Translations under genes and position numbers: made by a program | NCBI GenBank assembly: GCA_943704415.1 | Contig: CALSCO010001955.1 | Location: 1-14,324, forward strand | Origin: Parvularia atlantis | Lineage: Eukaryota > Opisthokonta > Rotosphaerida | Length of the DNA stretch: 14,324 nucleotides | Direction: 5' to 3' | Shown: piece by piece, positions 1-8,929 of the stretch | Position numbering within the stretch: the stretch's first letter is position 1 | Layout: each line of letters begins with the position of its first letter | Notes under the pieces: model-generated | Told to the model about the DNA's origin: nothing | Databases searched by the model: none | What the model saw: only the letters and a program-made list of their open reading frames with translations

Positions 1-2233
1 GCTGCTGCGCGTGCCGCCAGGCCATCACGTGTCGGCACGGGAGGCCGTGTTGCATGCGGTACGTGCACGTGCACGCGCCCGCCTTGATGGTGGCGCTCAC
101 GCGTTCGCCGCGCAGCACCTGGTCGCCCACGACCTGCAGCGCGGGCACCTGCGCGAGCTCGCCCAGGACGCGGTCGGCCACGGCCGGCGCCACCGCCGTC
201 GCCAGCCAATCGAGGTTGCCGTACGAGCTGGCATGCGGCGGCACCTGCACTGGCAGCATCTTGATCGACTGACGCGCAGGCATCTCGTCGACCTCCTCGA
301 GGATCTTGCGCAGCTCGTTCAGGTGCGTGCCGACGCTGCTCATCAGCTTGATGGTGCGATTGACGCCTTCGACGCGCTGCGTCGACCGCAGACCCGCGGT
401 GAAGCGACCAGCCACCGCGTGCTCGGCCCAGGAGCGAGCCTTCTCCAGCAGGTCCGTCGTGTACCGCTGGACTTGCTCGTTGCTGCGGGCTAACTCGCGC
501 ATGCGTGTGGCGTGCAGCTCGAAGACGCCGCGGTCCGTCGCCGCCGCCGCTGCGCTGAACGCCGTGAGGTACGCCTTGCGCTGCTCGCCGAGGGCGCTGC
601 CGACGCGCTCAGGGACGTTTCGAGCCAGATGCCACTGGCAGAGGCGATGATGGGCCTTCGGCAGCACCTCCGCGACCGCAGCAGCGATGGCCCGGTCACC
701 ATCGCTCTCCACGAGCGCGTCGCCGTGCCGCTCAGCCCAGCCTGGTGCGCTCTCGCGCATGCTTGAGAAGACAAACCTGTAATCTTTCGTGAGCTCAGAA
801 CTCAGCAGCGCCCAGCCGAGCGGGACGGTCTGCGCGGGGCAACACAGCGCATCATCAGCCGCACCAGCTTCGGTGCGTCTAGGCTAGGTACGTGCCTGCA
901 TGTACGCGTTTATTCCAACGATCGCCACCAGCGACATCCGGAAGACGTTCGTGTCGGCCGTGCTGTCTACGACGAGCACGTCGCCGTACGCGAGGAGGTT
1001 CGCCTGTGCAAGGAGCGCAACGCACACGAACAGCACCCGGGGCAAGTCGATCAGCAACACCACAACCGGGCAGAACATCAAGTCAGCGGCGCCCGCACCA
1101 AACCGCCGCACCACCACAGCCACCACAACGTCGTCAACACCAATCCCGTTCAGTGGTGCGCGCTGCCCGCACACGCCACGTCTGCGCGTTTACTTACACG
1201 CTGCCGCGCAGATGCCCAGTACACGCTTTTGAGCATGTTGTTGTCGAACAACTGGATGCGCACGAATGTGTCGGGCACGCTCTGCAGCGACTGCACGAAG
1301 TCGGCCGCCTCGGCCGACGTCGTGCCGCCGGGCGCGCGCAGCGCCGAGCGCACGTGGCTCAACTTGTGCGCCGACCAGTCGCGGCCCAGGCCCAGCTTGT
1401 TCATCACCAGCATCGCCGACGTGGGCTTGATCGCTGCGCCAGGGCCGCAAACCCGTCAGCACGAGCGACGCGCGGCGACGGCCCAGCACGACGTACCCGG
1501 CACGGACATGAGCGCCTCGGCGACGCGCGCGGCCTCGGGATTCGGCACGTGCACGTCCGAGTTCTGCAGCGCCAGGGCCGCCGCCGGCACAAGCGGCGTC
1601 ATGACCAGCGCCAGGTCGTGCTGGTGAAGGAGGCGCGTGCTCGCCTTGTTGAGGCGCCAGTTGCCGTCTTTTTCGAGGCTCGCCTGCACCTGCCAGGGGC
1701 ACTTCTCAACGCGCTGGTTCGTGAGCGGGCAGATGAACGAGATGCGACGGGTCTGCTTCGTGCCGTCGGGCATCTGCTCGAGCTTGGTGCGGCCGACGCG
1801 GACGCGCATGCCGTGCTGCGCGCAGAGCGCCGCGATGCCCGCCTTGAGGTCGCCGAGCGAGGCCCACGAGTCGTTGTTGGTGATCAGCTCGCCCACGGCC
1901 ACCTGCACAGCTGCGTTTGGCCGCGCGCGGCGCACTACGGCATTGGCGACGAGGTGGAGCCTTCGAACATGATCGCCTCGCGCACGCACCGCTGTTCCGC
2001 TTCTCCAGGTTCATCGTAGTCGCGTTCGCCGAGTCACTGCCCGGCAGCGCCGCCTCTGACGCGCTGGCGTGCTCGCCCAGCATGTACTCGTCGTCCGACT
2101 CGGCAGTCACGGTCTCGTTGCGCATCTGTGGCAGATCGCCGATCAGGTCGGTCACTTGCTCGTCGTCGCCCTCGTCCGCGTCGGCCACGCCGCCGAGATC
2201 TGCCAAGCGGGCACGTCGCACCATGTCGCACAT
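1..2233 (-). CDS. Mutator-like (MULE) transposase with FAR1-like and SWIM domains, partial at left edge
   Basis: This is a DNA transposase of the MULE class, which cuts and joins element ends in the nucleus. Exons read on the minus strand are 2233-1990, 1910-1497, 1433-1198, 1003-896 and 829-1. Frames join cleanly at every junction. The N-terminus is acidic (VADADEGDDEQ). It is followed by a FAR1/WRKY-GCM1-like DNA-binding region containing ICPLTNQRVEKCPWQVQAS and a downstream LLHQHDLAL. The DDE catalytic core is complete: first Asp in VLVVDST (codon 967-965), second Asp in LVESDGDRAI (703-701) with CQWHLARN after it, and Glu in RVEGVNRTIK (370-368). A SWIM zinc finger (CTCTY...PCRH, CxC at 73-65 and CxH at 37-29) lies at the left edge; the C-terminus is outside. 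The start is uncertain: ATG at 2233 or 2224, or an unseen upstream exon. The last intron uses a GC donor at 895 and one intron (1197-1004, 194 nt) is unusually long. No stop or frameshift is seen in the exons. Confidence 0.85.
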
Positions 2234-2374
2234 CAGCTGCAGGCGGTGTGCCGGCACGGCGCACACGTCGCTGCACCTTGGATCGACGCTGGCGGTGCGT
2301 CGCCGTCGTGCCACGTGGCCATCGTTCGTAAAATTGGCTTCCTCCACATCGACGGCCCGGGCGCACTGGCAGGA

Positions 2375-2396
2375 CCTCCGGCGCACCTCCGGCGCA
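2375..2396. repeat. Perfect 11-bp tandem duplication
   Basis: The unit CCTCCGGCGCA occurs twice head-to-tail without a spacer (2375-2385 and 2386-2396), upstream of the transposase. It could be a replication slippage product or a small protein-binding array. Confidence 0.7.
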
Positions 2397-2536
2397 CAAC
2401 AGCGAGTGCGTACTAGTATGCGAGAACACCTGCCAGTCTGCGGTGTGCGACATGATTGTGGAACTCACAGCAGTGACGAGCTGGCCCGATGCATGCTGAG
2501 GCGCTGCGGACTCTGCGAGCGCACGGATGCGTAGAC

Positions 2537-2556
2537 GGTGCACAGCGCCGTGCACC
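2537..2556. repeat. 7-bp inverted repeat (hairpin-capable)
   Basis: GGTGCAC (2537-2543) and GTGCACC (2550-2556) are perfect inverted copies separated by six bases. The repeat lies in the gene-free stretch next to the transposase. Its function is unknown; it may be a binding site or chance. Confidence 0.4.
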
Positions 2557-2883
2557 ACTGCCGGAGATGTGCTGGTACGTGCCCGTAAGTGATCGGTCGC
2601 GCTTTAGAAGCAGCGGCGCGCCCAACGCCATGCAGCGATGAGTCCCGGGCCTACTACTATTAGTATGCTGCGATCACGGTTTGCCCTCGACCCGCTCGCT
2701 GCCCAGGTTCTTGTGCGTCCCCTTGTAGCCCGAATGAGGTGTAGTATCTCCTAGTGCATGTAGACGCCTCTGTAAAACTGTAGCTGCGGCTGGGGAGGTG
2801 CGAACGCTCGCTGAGATCATGTTGAAGTTCGACTTGTCACGGTAGCCAGCACACGAGTCGTGTTGCGGGTTTACCGAAGACGG

Positions 2884-3558
2884 ATGCCGCGCCACCGCCG
2901 CCCCCAGCCGTTCAACGGCACGCTCGCCGTGATGCAGGCCGTGTGCGCGTTCATGCAGCAGCACGGCATCGCGCCCGCAGACGTCGCCGCCGTGATCACC
3001 GGCGGCCACCGGCGCTGGGCCGACGAGGACGCGGAACCCGGCCGGGTGACATTTGTCGAGCGCGAGCACGCGCGCCGCAAGCGCCAGGCCGACGCCGCGC
3101 TCGTGCTCGACGTCGACCGCAGCCTCAGCACCGGCGTGTACACGGTCGTCGGCATCGCGAACGAGACCGGTGCGGTGCACGGCCCGACGCTCCCGCCCAG
3201 CATGACCGAGCACGCGCGCGAGCGCATGGCCCAGCGCCAAATCACGACGCACGACGTTCGCAGGGTGTTGGCCGACGGCGTCCGGATGCGCGGCCGCAAC
3301 GGCACCGTGCGCTTCAGGCTCACCGAGGTGAAGGACCCGGACGAGGAGCGGCAGCCGCAGCTCGTCGTGGTCGCCAGCGAAGACCACCGCGTGATCACGG
3401 CTTACTTCGACACCGCGCACTCGACGCAGCGCCCTGCGGTCTCGCGCAACATGATGCGCTACTTGCTCTACGCGCGGCGCCAGGAGGACAAGCAGAAGGA
3501 CCTGCGCCGCGAGCGGTGGCAGTGCCGCGGACCGCGGCCCTGTGCCCATCAGTCGTGA
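2884..3558 (+). CDS. DUF4258-like protein with apparent tandem domain duplication
   Basis: This intronless frame encodes 224 residues from the first ATG at 2884; an upstream exon cannot be excluded. The C-terminal half (residues 107-176) has the DUF4258 pattern: HARERMAQRQIT (110-121), HDVRRVLADG (123-132), a strand-rich stretch, then LVVVASED and RVITAYF (169-175). The N-terminal half repeats the same layout. MQQHGI...DVAAVITGG (24-41) matches MAQRQI...DVRRVLADG (115-132) with a constant offset of 91 residues, and both continue into G-x-V-x-F and LVLDVD/LVVVASED strands. The first copy lacks the HARERM signature. A basic tail ends the protein. DUF4258 is chiefly known from bacteria and its biochemical role is undefined, so no function is assigned. 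Codon use looks like that of neighbouring genes. It converges on the RING/B-box gene with 69 bp between stop codons. Confidence 0.75.
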   Translation: MPRHRRPQPFNGTLAVMQAVCAFMQQHGIAPADVAAVITGGHRRWADEDAEPGRVTFVEREHARRKRQADAALVLDVDRSLSTGVYTVVGIANETGAVHGPTLPPSMTEHARERMAQRQITTHDVRRVLADGVRMRGRNGTVRFRLTEVKDPDEERQPQLVVVASEDHRVITAYFDTAHSTQRPAVSRNMMRYLLYARRQEDKQKDLRRERWQCRGPRPCAHQS

Positions 3559-3627
3559 CAGAACCGCGCACCGGCGCAGCCCGCTTCCTCCTTCTTGTGT
3601 TTCCGCCCAATACATACATGCGTGTCC

Positions 3628-6600
3628 TCACAACGGCGCGGCCGCGACGTCGTCAAAGTTGAGCGACCGGCGCGCGGGCCGGAACCGCGTCGGCGCGCCG
3701 GCCGCGGGTGGTGTAGCGGGGCCACCGGCGCTCGGCGTTGTCGCGCTGCTCGCCGCACCGCCGACGCCCGCGACCGGCTGCGACGAGCGGCGCGGCACGG
3801 TGGCGGCGGCGCCGACGAGGTTGTCGCTGCTGAGCGTGAGCGGCGAGCGCGAGATGGAGAGCGAGCCTGTGCTACCGCCGCCGCTGGTGAGGGCTGACGC
3901 GGCCGTGCTGTCGCTCAGTGCGCCCTGCTGCGGGACGCTGCCGAGTGCCTCCTCAGACATGACCTTGCGCAGGCCCGAGGTCGGCCGAAGCTGCCTGGTG
4001 ACGCGCAGCTCAGCGACGCGCCCGCGCAAGCCGGCACCGCACACCGGATCCCGTCGCGCAGGCCGTCCTCCATCTGGTTGCCCTTCTTGCGCTTCTCCTT
4101 CTCGAGCTCGACCGTCTTGACCGCCTGCAACCGTCGCCCGCTGTCGGGCTTGACACCCTGCGCGCCCGCCCCGCCGGCCATGTCAGCTTGAGCGCACGCG
4201 GCGCAACAACGCGCAACAGCGACACGCGCCTTGATCTCGTTGAGGTAGTCGGTCGTGGCCGTGCTTGCCGCGTCCGCCTGCGTCTGCGTGCGTTTGGCGA
4301 GCAGCTCGTAGATCTGCGCGGGCACGGAAGATGAGCGCATGCGCATGCGCAAAGAGAGCTCGCACATGCTGCAGCTGCTCAACGCCTTCGGCCAGGTTGG
4401 TGCCGTCGCTCTCGATGTCCTTGAGCGCGCGGTCGCCGGCCTCAAACTCGTTCTCCTCGGCCCAGATCTTGGCCTGCGACGCGTGCATGAGAGAGCAGCG
4501 ACATCGCGGTGGCGCGCGCGTGGCCGCACCCGCAGCGACGCCCAGCACGGCCGCACGCGCTGCGACAGCTGGTTGAACGTGCGGCGCGTGTCCAACACCT
4601 GCTGCTTGAGCACGCGCACTTGGTCGACGACGTTCTGCGCGCGCACCCGCACGCACAGTCAGCCGCGCGCGCACCGAGCTCGACAAGTCGGCGCGCCGCA
4701 CCGTGACGGCACCCGACGGCGGCCGGCAACGCCGCACGGTCACGTCGCGGTTAAAGGCCTGCACGGCCGCCTGCAGCTGCTCGAGCCTGCGCACGCCCTG
4801 TGTCGGTCACGCGTGCTGACCGTGCGTCGCAGCGCACTTTTGCTGGCAGCCCGCGAGCGTCGCCAGCAGGTCGACTTGGTCCTGGCGCACGTCGGCCCAC
4901 ATTTCTAGGTCGGCCGGCAGGGCAAAGTAGCCCGGGTCGACCGGCGAGTGCGGGCGCGCGTCCTCGTCCGGCTGGTCGCTGGCAGCCGCGTCCAGCGCCC
5001 GGAGCGCAGCGCGGGCGTGCCGCCGCGGGAACGACTGCGCGCCTTGTTGCCGCAGCAAGAGCTGCAGCTGGCTCCGCGTCCACTCGACGATGGCCGCGCT
5101 GCCCTTGACAAACAGCTGGCGCAGCGCCGCCACCTCCTGGCCCATCTGCTGGGCACGCTGGCGGTGCGCGTGCAAGTCGCGGTGCACCGCACGCAGGGCC
5201 GAGCGCGCGCTGCGCAGCTGCCGGTCGTACGCGGCCACCTGCGACTGGAGGCTGACGACGGGCGACTGCACATCGGCCTGAAGGTGCGCGCGCTCGCATG
5301 ATAAGCCTCGACATCGTGTGAGAGGCTCGAGCACGCACCCAGTCCAGCTGGACGGATGGCAGCGCGAGCACGCCGGACAGGTCGACCGGCTGGTGCAGCA
5401 GCGCGTGGGCGTGTGGCTTTGCGCTGTTGCCGAGGAGAGACAGCAGTGCGTCCTGCGGCACGCCGAGCCGCGTTGAGCCGCTTTGCGCATGCACAAGGTG
5501 CACCAGCGCACACGTGCGCACCGCGTGCTGGTGCACGAAAAACTCCTTCAACCCGAGCACGACCGCGTCGGCGTCGCGCAGTGCCAGCAGCCGCCCGACG
5601 AGCACGCTTAGCGTTTCAAGCACGCTCAGGCGCCCGCTCAGCGTCTCCTGCCGGCTGCGGAGCATCTTGTCTGTATTGGCCGCACACGTCAGCGGAGCAG
5701 CCCGTGCGGCACGCGGTCGGTCGCACACCCTTGAGCTCAAACAACTGCGCCGTCTTGGTTGTCGCGTCGGCGTGCTGCTGTTCCAGCTCGGCGCGCATGC
5801 TCTGGAAGGTTCGCTCGATGCGGTTTTCAAGTGTGCGGTAGTTCTGTGCGGCGCTCGCTCAGTCCAGCCCACACGCGACCAGGTGCGCCGCGCGGGGTGC
5901 ACGCACCGCGGCGAGGAGTGGCGCCAGCTGCTGGAGCGCGTCGAGCCCGCGGCGCAGCTCCTCGACCACCTTGCCGCCCTGCTGCAGGACGAGCCCGAGG
6001 TCCTCGCTGACAGCAAGGGTCAGGGATGCGGCCGTGCACGCCATCCGCACGCGCCTTGCCAAGCGCAGCGCGTCGCTGATCGGCACAAAGCGGTCCGAGA
6101 CGGTCGCTGTGCGGGCCATGTCGTCATCTTGCGCACTGCGCGAGTGTGCGAGGACGCGCTTCTTCTTGCCGCTGTCGCCCTTGCGCGGCACAAGACCGCC
6201 GCCCTCGAGCAGGCATGCGACGCACGCTGTGCGCGCGTGTGTGTGAGCACCGAGCGCACGTCGAGCGCACGCGGGGCGCTCACCGGGCCGCTGCGTCTCC
6301 TGGTCGAAGAACTCGACGGGCTTGCCGTGGGCGGTGCACTCCCAGTTGCTGTGGCGCATGGCTTGGTGCTCGCCGAAGCGGACGAGGACGTGCTTGCGGA
6401 AGATGGGGGCCGAGTGCACGGCGCCGATGCAGGTCTGGCACAGGCCCGACGTGCACGTGTTGCAGTACCACTGCGGCGGCTCGCCGTTGCAGTTCTCTGC
6501 GCCGCGGCGTTGCACGTCGATGCTGAGCGAGTCGGCAGGCGTACAGGCGGCGGTGGCGGCGGCGGACCGCAGCTGGCCTGGTGCAGCGCGCGCGACTCGC

Positions 6601-6909
6601 GCTCGAGCAGATGTTCGGTCAGGAGGTCGCGCACCCACGCGCGGTCGCCGGGCGCGCACGGCGTGGGCGTCTGGCACACGGTGCACACGAGCGGCGCGCC
6701 TGTGTGCGTGCCACGCATCGCGGCGTGAGTGGGGCCGGTCGCGCGCATCGGGCGGCCACGCAACGGCGGACGGCGCGGCCGGCGTCGCCCGTGGCTGGCT
6801 CGTGCGCGCCCGCGGCCGTGTGGCGCAGGCAGGCTGAGTGGACGCAGTCGAGGAACACGACCGGCGGCTCGGGCCGTGCGCGGCAGACCACGCAGACGAG
6901 GTCCGTCAT
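3628..6909 (-). CDS. RING / B-box / coiled-coil (TRIM-like) protein, 13 exons
   Basis: Possible E3 ubiquitin ligase or scaffold. The modelled exons are 6909-6765, 6699-6635, 6572-6284, 6226-5907, 5843-5729, 5670-5339, 5277-4838, 4786-4675, 4634-4557, 4473-4366, 4313-4230, 4157-4045 and 3994-3628, giving 855 residues in frame. The ATG at 6909 is preceded by an in-frame TGA 9 bases upstream. A RING-like finger uses C6, C9, C22, H24, C27, H30, C54 and C57; H30 replaces the usual sixth Cys. A B-box follows (C98, C107, C110, C115, C118, H123, H131), then a second B-box-like ECTAHGKPVEFFD...CVAC (C149, H152, C168, C171). Long heptad-like helical stretches follow (for example NYRTLENRIERTFQSMRAEL). 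The tail is Ser/Thr/Ala-rich and ends RRSLNFDDVAAAPL. The exon 2/3 junction is ambiguous, and the intron at 4229-4158 uses a GC donor. Overall architecture is RBCC; the specific orthologue is not recognised. Confidence 0.75.
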
Positions 6910-6950
6910 GGCCGCGCGTCACACTTCGCCGGCATACTGGCTCCCGCCTG
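6910..6950. promoter_or_regulatory. 41-bp divergent start-codon interval
   Basis: This is the only sequence between the start codon of the minus-strand RING/B-box gene and that of the plus-strand transporter. Any promoter elements must overlap the coding regions or 5' UTRs of one or both genes. No TATA-like motif is visible. Confidence 0.35.
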
Positions 6951-8700
6951 ATGAGCACACGCCCGCCACGCGACAAGGACGCGCGCCGCCTGCGCCGCCT
7001 GCTGCCCAGCCGCCAGGCCGTGCGCGTCGTGCTGTACATCGCGGCGTGGTACACGCTCTCGGGTGGGCTGTCGTTCTACAACAAGTGGCTCGTCGGCACC
7101 GGGCCCGGGCAGTTCAACTTTGGCTTCCCGCTGACCATCTCGGCCGTGCACTTTGGCCTGCACTGGCTGCTCGCGGCGCTGCTGCTGCGCTGCGTCGACG
7201 TCGGGCGGCCGCCGGGCACGCTGGGCCCGGCCGATGCGCGCGAGGACGACGGTGCCGAGGCACGGCAACGGCAGCAGCAGCCGCAGCAGCCGCAGCGCAC
7301 GTGGCAGCAGTACTTCCGCCTCGTCGTCCCGCCGGCCGTGGCCACCGCGCTCGACATCAGCCTGTCCAACTTCTCGCTCGTGTTCAACACGCTCACGTTC
7401 TATGTCTTGTGCAAGTCAACCACGCCCATCTTCATCCTCGCGTGCATGTTCGTGGCCGGCCTCGAGCGGCCGTCGCTCAAGTTGACGCTGATCATTCTGC
7501 TCATCTCGGCGGGGCTCGGCCTGGCCGTGTACGGCGAGACGCAGTTTGACTGGCGCGGGTTTGTGCTGGTGATGGGTGCGTCGCTGGCGGCGGGCGTGCG
7601 CTGGACGCTGATCCAGGTGCGCTCGCGCGCGCTCGCGGTTTGTGCAGTCGGGCGCTCACTGTGCCGCGTGCGGGCAGATTCTGCTGCAGAGCCGCACGCT
7701 CGGCCTGCACCACCCGCTGCTCGTGTTCCGTAACCTTGCGCCGATCATGTTTATGACCATGTTCCCGATCGCGCTCGCGGTCGAGCAGTCGTGGAAGATT
7801 GTGCGAGCGCGCGCACGCGCAATGCGCACTCACGACTGACCGACGCCGCCTCGGCCTGTGCCCGCAGTTCATGCCGCCGCACATCCAGACTCTCGAGGGC
7901 GCACTCGTGGCCGTGGCCGTAATGGTCGGCGGCGGCGCGACGGCGTTCTGCATGGTCATGGTTGAGTACCACCTGGTGCAAGAGACGTCGGTGCGCGCGC
8001 TTGTACGCGGTGTGCACAAGAGGCACGTGCGTGCCGACGCGCGGCCCGTGGCAGGCCATCGTTATCGCCGTCGCGGGGACGTTCAAGGAGGTGCTGACGA
8101 TTATCATCTCGCACTTTGTGTTTGATGACGAGCTCGACTGGATCAACTCGACCGGGCTGGTGATCGTGATCGCGGGCATCATCATCTTCAATCTGTACAA
8201 GATCAACGCGGGCCACGGGCACGGCGGCACCAAGGGGCGGCGGCAGACCGGGTGCGCGTGCACACGGCACGCTGCGGCTGTGCGCTCACGCGTTGCGCAG
8301 CCTCGACGAGGTGCAGTCGGCCGAGCTGTCGTTCGCCGAGGTCGACGGCAGCGTGCCGGGCGAGAGCGTACGGCTGAGCCGGCTCGACGGCAAGCGCGAC
8401 GGGGCGGCCGACGAGCAGCAAGACGCCGACGACGACGACGGCGACGACGGTGCCGACGAGTGGGAGCGCCTGGACGCGCAGCCGTTCCTCGCGCCGGCGA
8501 GCAGCGGGGGGCCTGCGCGCGGCGGGCGGCCGTCGTCGGCGTCGTGGTGGGCCGCGCTCTGGCCGTGGTCGGCGTCGGGACGCGCGAGGCCGCAGGGGCG
8601 TCTGCAGCTGCTGCCGCGGCCGGAGCACGCGGGCCCCGCCGGCCAGCTGTACACGCTCGAGGTGATCGCGGCGCCGCCCGGGCCGCAGCGCCGGCGGTGA
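6951..8700 (+). CDS. SLC35C2/Ymd8-type nucleotide-sugar/triose-phosphate family transporter
   Basis: This is a multi-pass membrane transporter of the drug/metabolite (TPT) superfamily, expected in Golgi or ER membranes. Exons are 6951-7616, 7678-7800, 7868-7990, 8055-8251 and 8301-8700, giving 502 residues. Introns are 49-67 nt, three with donor GTGCGC and one with GTGCGA. Family hallmarks are LSFYNKWLVG in the first segment, ALDISLSNFSLVFNTLTFY, then CKSTTPIFIL and GASLAAGVRWTLIQ. Later come the segment-8/9 block AVAGTFKEVLTIIISHFVF and GLVIVIAGIIIFNLYKIN. This order matches SLC35C2/yeast Ymd8 better than GDP-mannose transporters. The last exon adds about 130 cytosolic-looking residues with an Asp-rich run, beyond the usual end of the fold. 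The ATG at 6951 gives a short basic N-terminus before the first helix. The substrate cannot be read from sequence. Confidence 0.88.
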
Positions 8701-8801
8701 AGCGAAGCCGCGGCTTGCAATGTTGATATGTACATGAGCGGGACCCGCAGGTCCCCGCAAATGGCAGCTCCGTGAGCGTTTCCCGGCCGGAAGCCTGCAC
8801 T

Positions 8802-8909
8802 GCCGGGGTGGCCGAGTGGTCTAAGGCGAGAGTCTCAAGGCGCCGCGTGTGTGACGGAATGAGTGATCTCTTGGTGAAAACCGCAAGGGTTCAAATCCCT
8901 TCCACGGCA
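8802..8909 (+). tRNA. tRNA-Leu(CAA) with 26-nt intron
   Basis: The acceptor is GCCGGGG / CCACGGC with discriminator A at 8909, and the D-arm is GCC...GGC. The anticodon stem starts AGAGT (8829-8833), with loop U33 at 8835 and anticodon CAA at 8836-8838. An intron of about 8840-8865 follows position 37. A long class II variable arm (GGT GAAA ACC) identifies Leu, and the T-stem is AAGGG/CCCTT with loop TTCAAAT. The mature length is 82 nt. The internal A box (8809-8819) and B box (8888-8898, GGTTCAAATCC) are textbook matches. Two oddities: a G8806-A8904 mismatch in the acceptor stem and a T-T mismatch at the base of the anticodon loop (8833/8867). Confidence 0.93.
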
Positions 8910-8914
8910 CGATG

Positions 8915-8925
8915 CTTTTTTTTTT
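8915..8925 (+). terminator. RNA polymerase III T-run terminator
   Basis: An uninterrupted run of T residues starts six bases after the tRNA 3' end, as expected for Pol III termination. It lies immediately beyond the stop codon of the convergent release-factor-like gene, so that gene's 3' UTR must run into or across the tRNA gene. Confidence 0.85.
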
Positions 8926-8929
8926 CCTT

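Larger units (their letters stand above)
2234..2883. other. Gene-free stretch between transposase and DUF4258-like gene
   Basis: No convincing coding region was found here on either strand. Open frames in it lack domain signals, and those on the minus strand at its right end are shadows of the next gene. The stretch looks less GC-rich than its surroundings, especially 2640-2850. It holds an 11-bp tandem repeat (2375-2396), an inverted repeat (2537-2556) and three copies of TAGTAT (2414, 2661, 2742). It should contain the 5' end of the transposon and the promoters of both flanking genes, which diverge. A terminal inverted repeat could not be identified because the partner end is outside the window. 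Confidence 0.6.

Noticed and set aside
884-1174. Hydrophobic minus-strand open frame as a separate small membrane protein
   Set aside because: Its C-terminal part is the transposase exon carrying the first catalytic Asp. The hydrophobic part is the preceding intron read in phase.
2537-2556. Inverted repeat as a transposon terminal repeat
   Set aside because: It is only 7 bp with a 6-base loop, so it is a local hairpin and not one end of a long MULE-type terminal repeat.
2674-3615. Long minus-strand open frame (313 codons) opposite the DUF4258-like gene
   Set aside because: It has no recognisable domain. In GC-rich DNA the strand opposite a real gene is often open. The plus-strand frame has clear domain motifs.
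5480-5520. A 41-nt intron in the RING/B-box gene (GTGCGC...CAAAG)
   Set aside because: Removing it shifts frame and destroys the good downstream protein sequence. The region reads through cleanly as coding.
5427-6728. 433-codon plus-strand open frame
   Set aside because: It lies antisense to the multi-exon RING/B-box gene, is Arg/Ala-rich low complexity, and has no domain.
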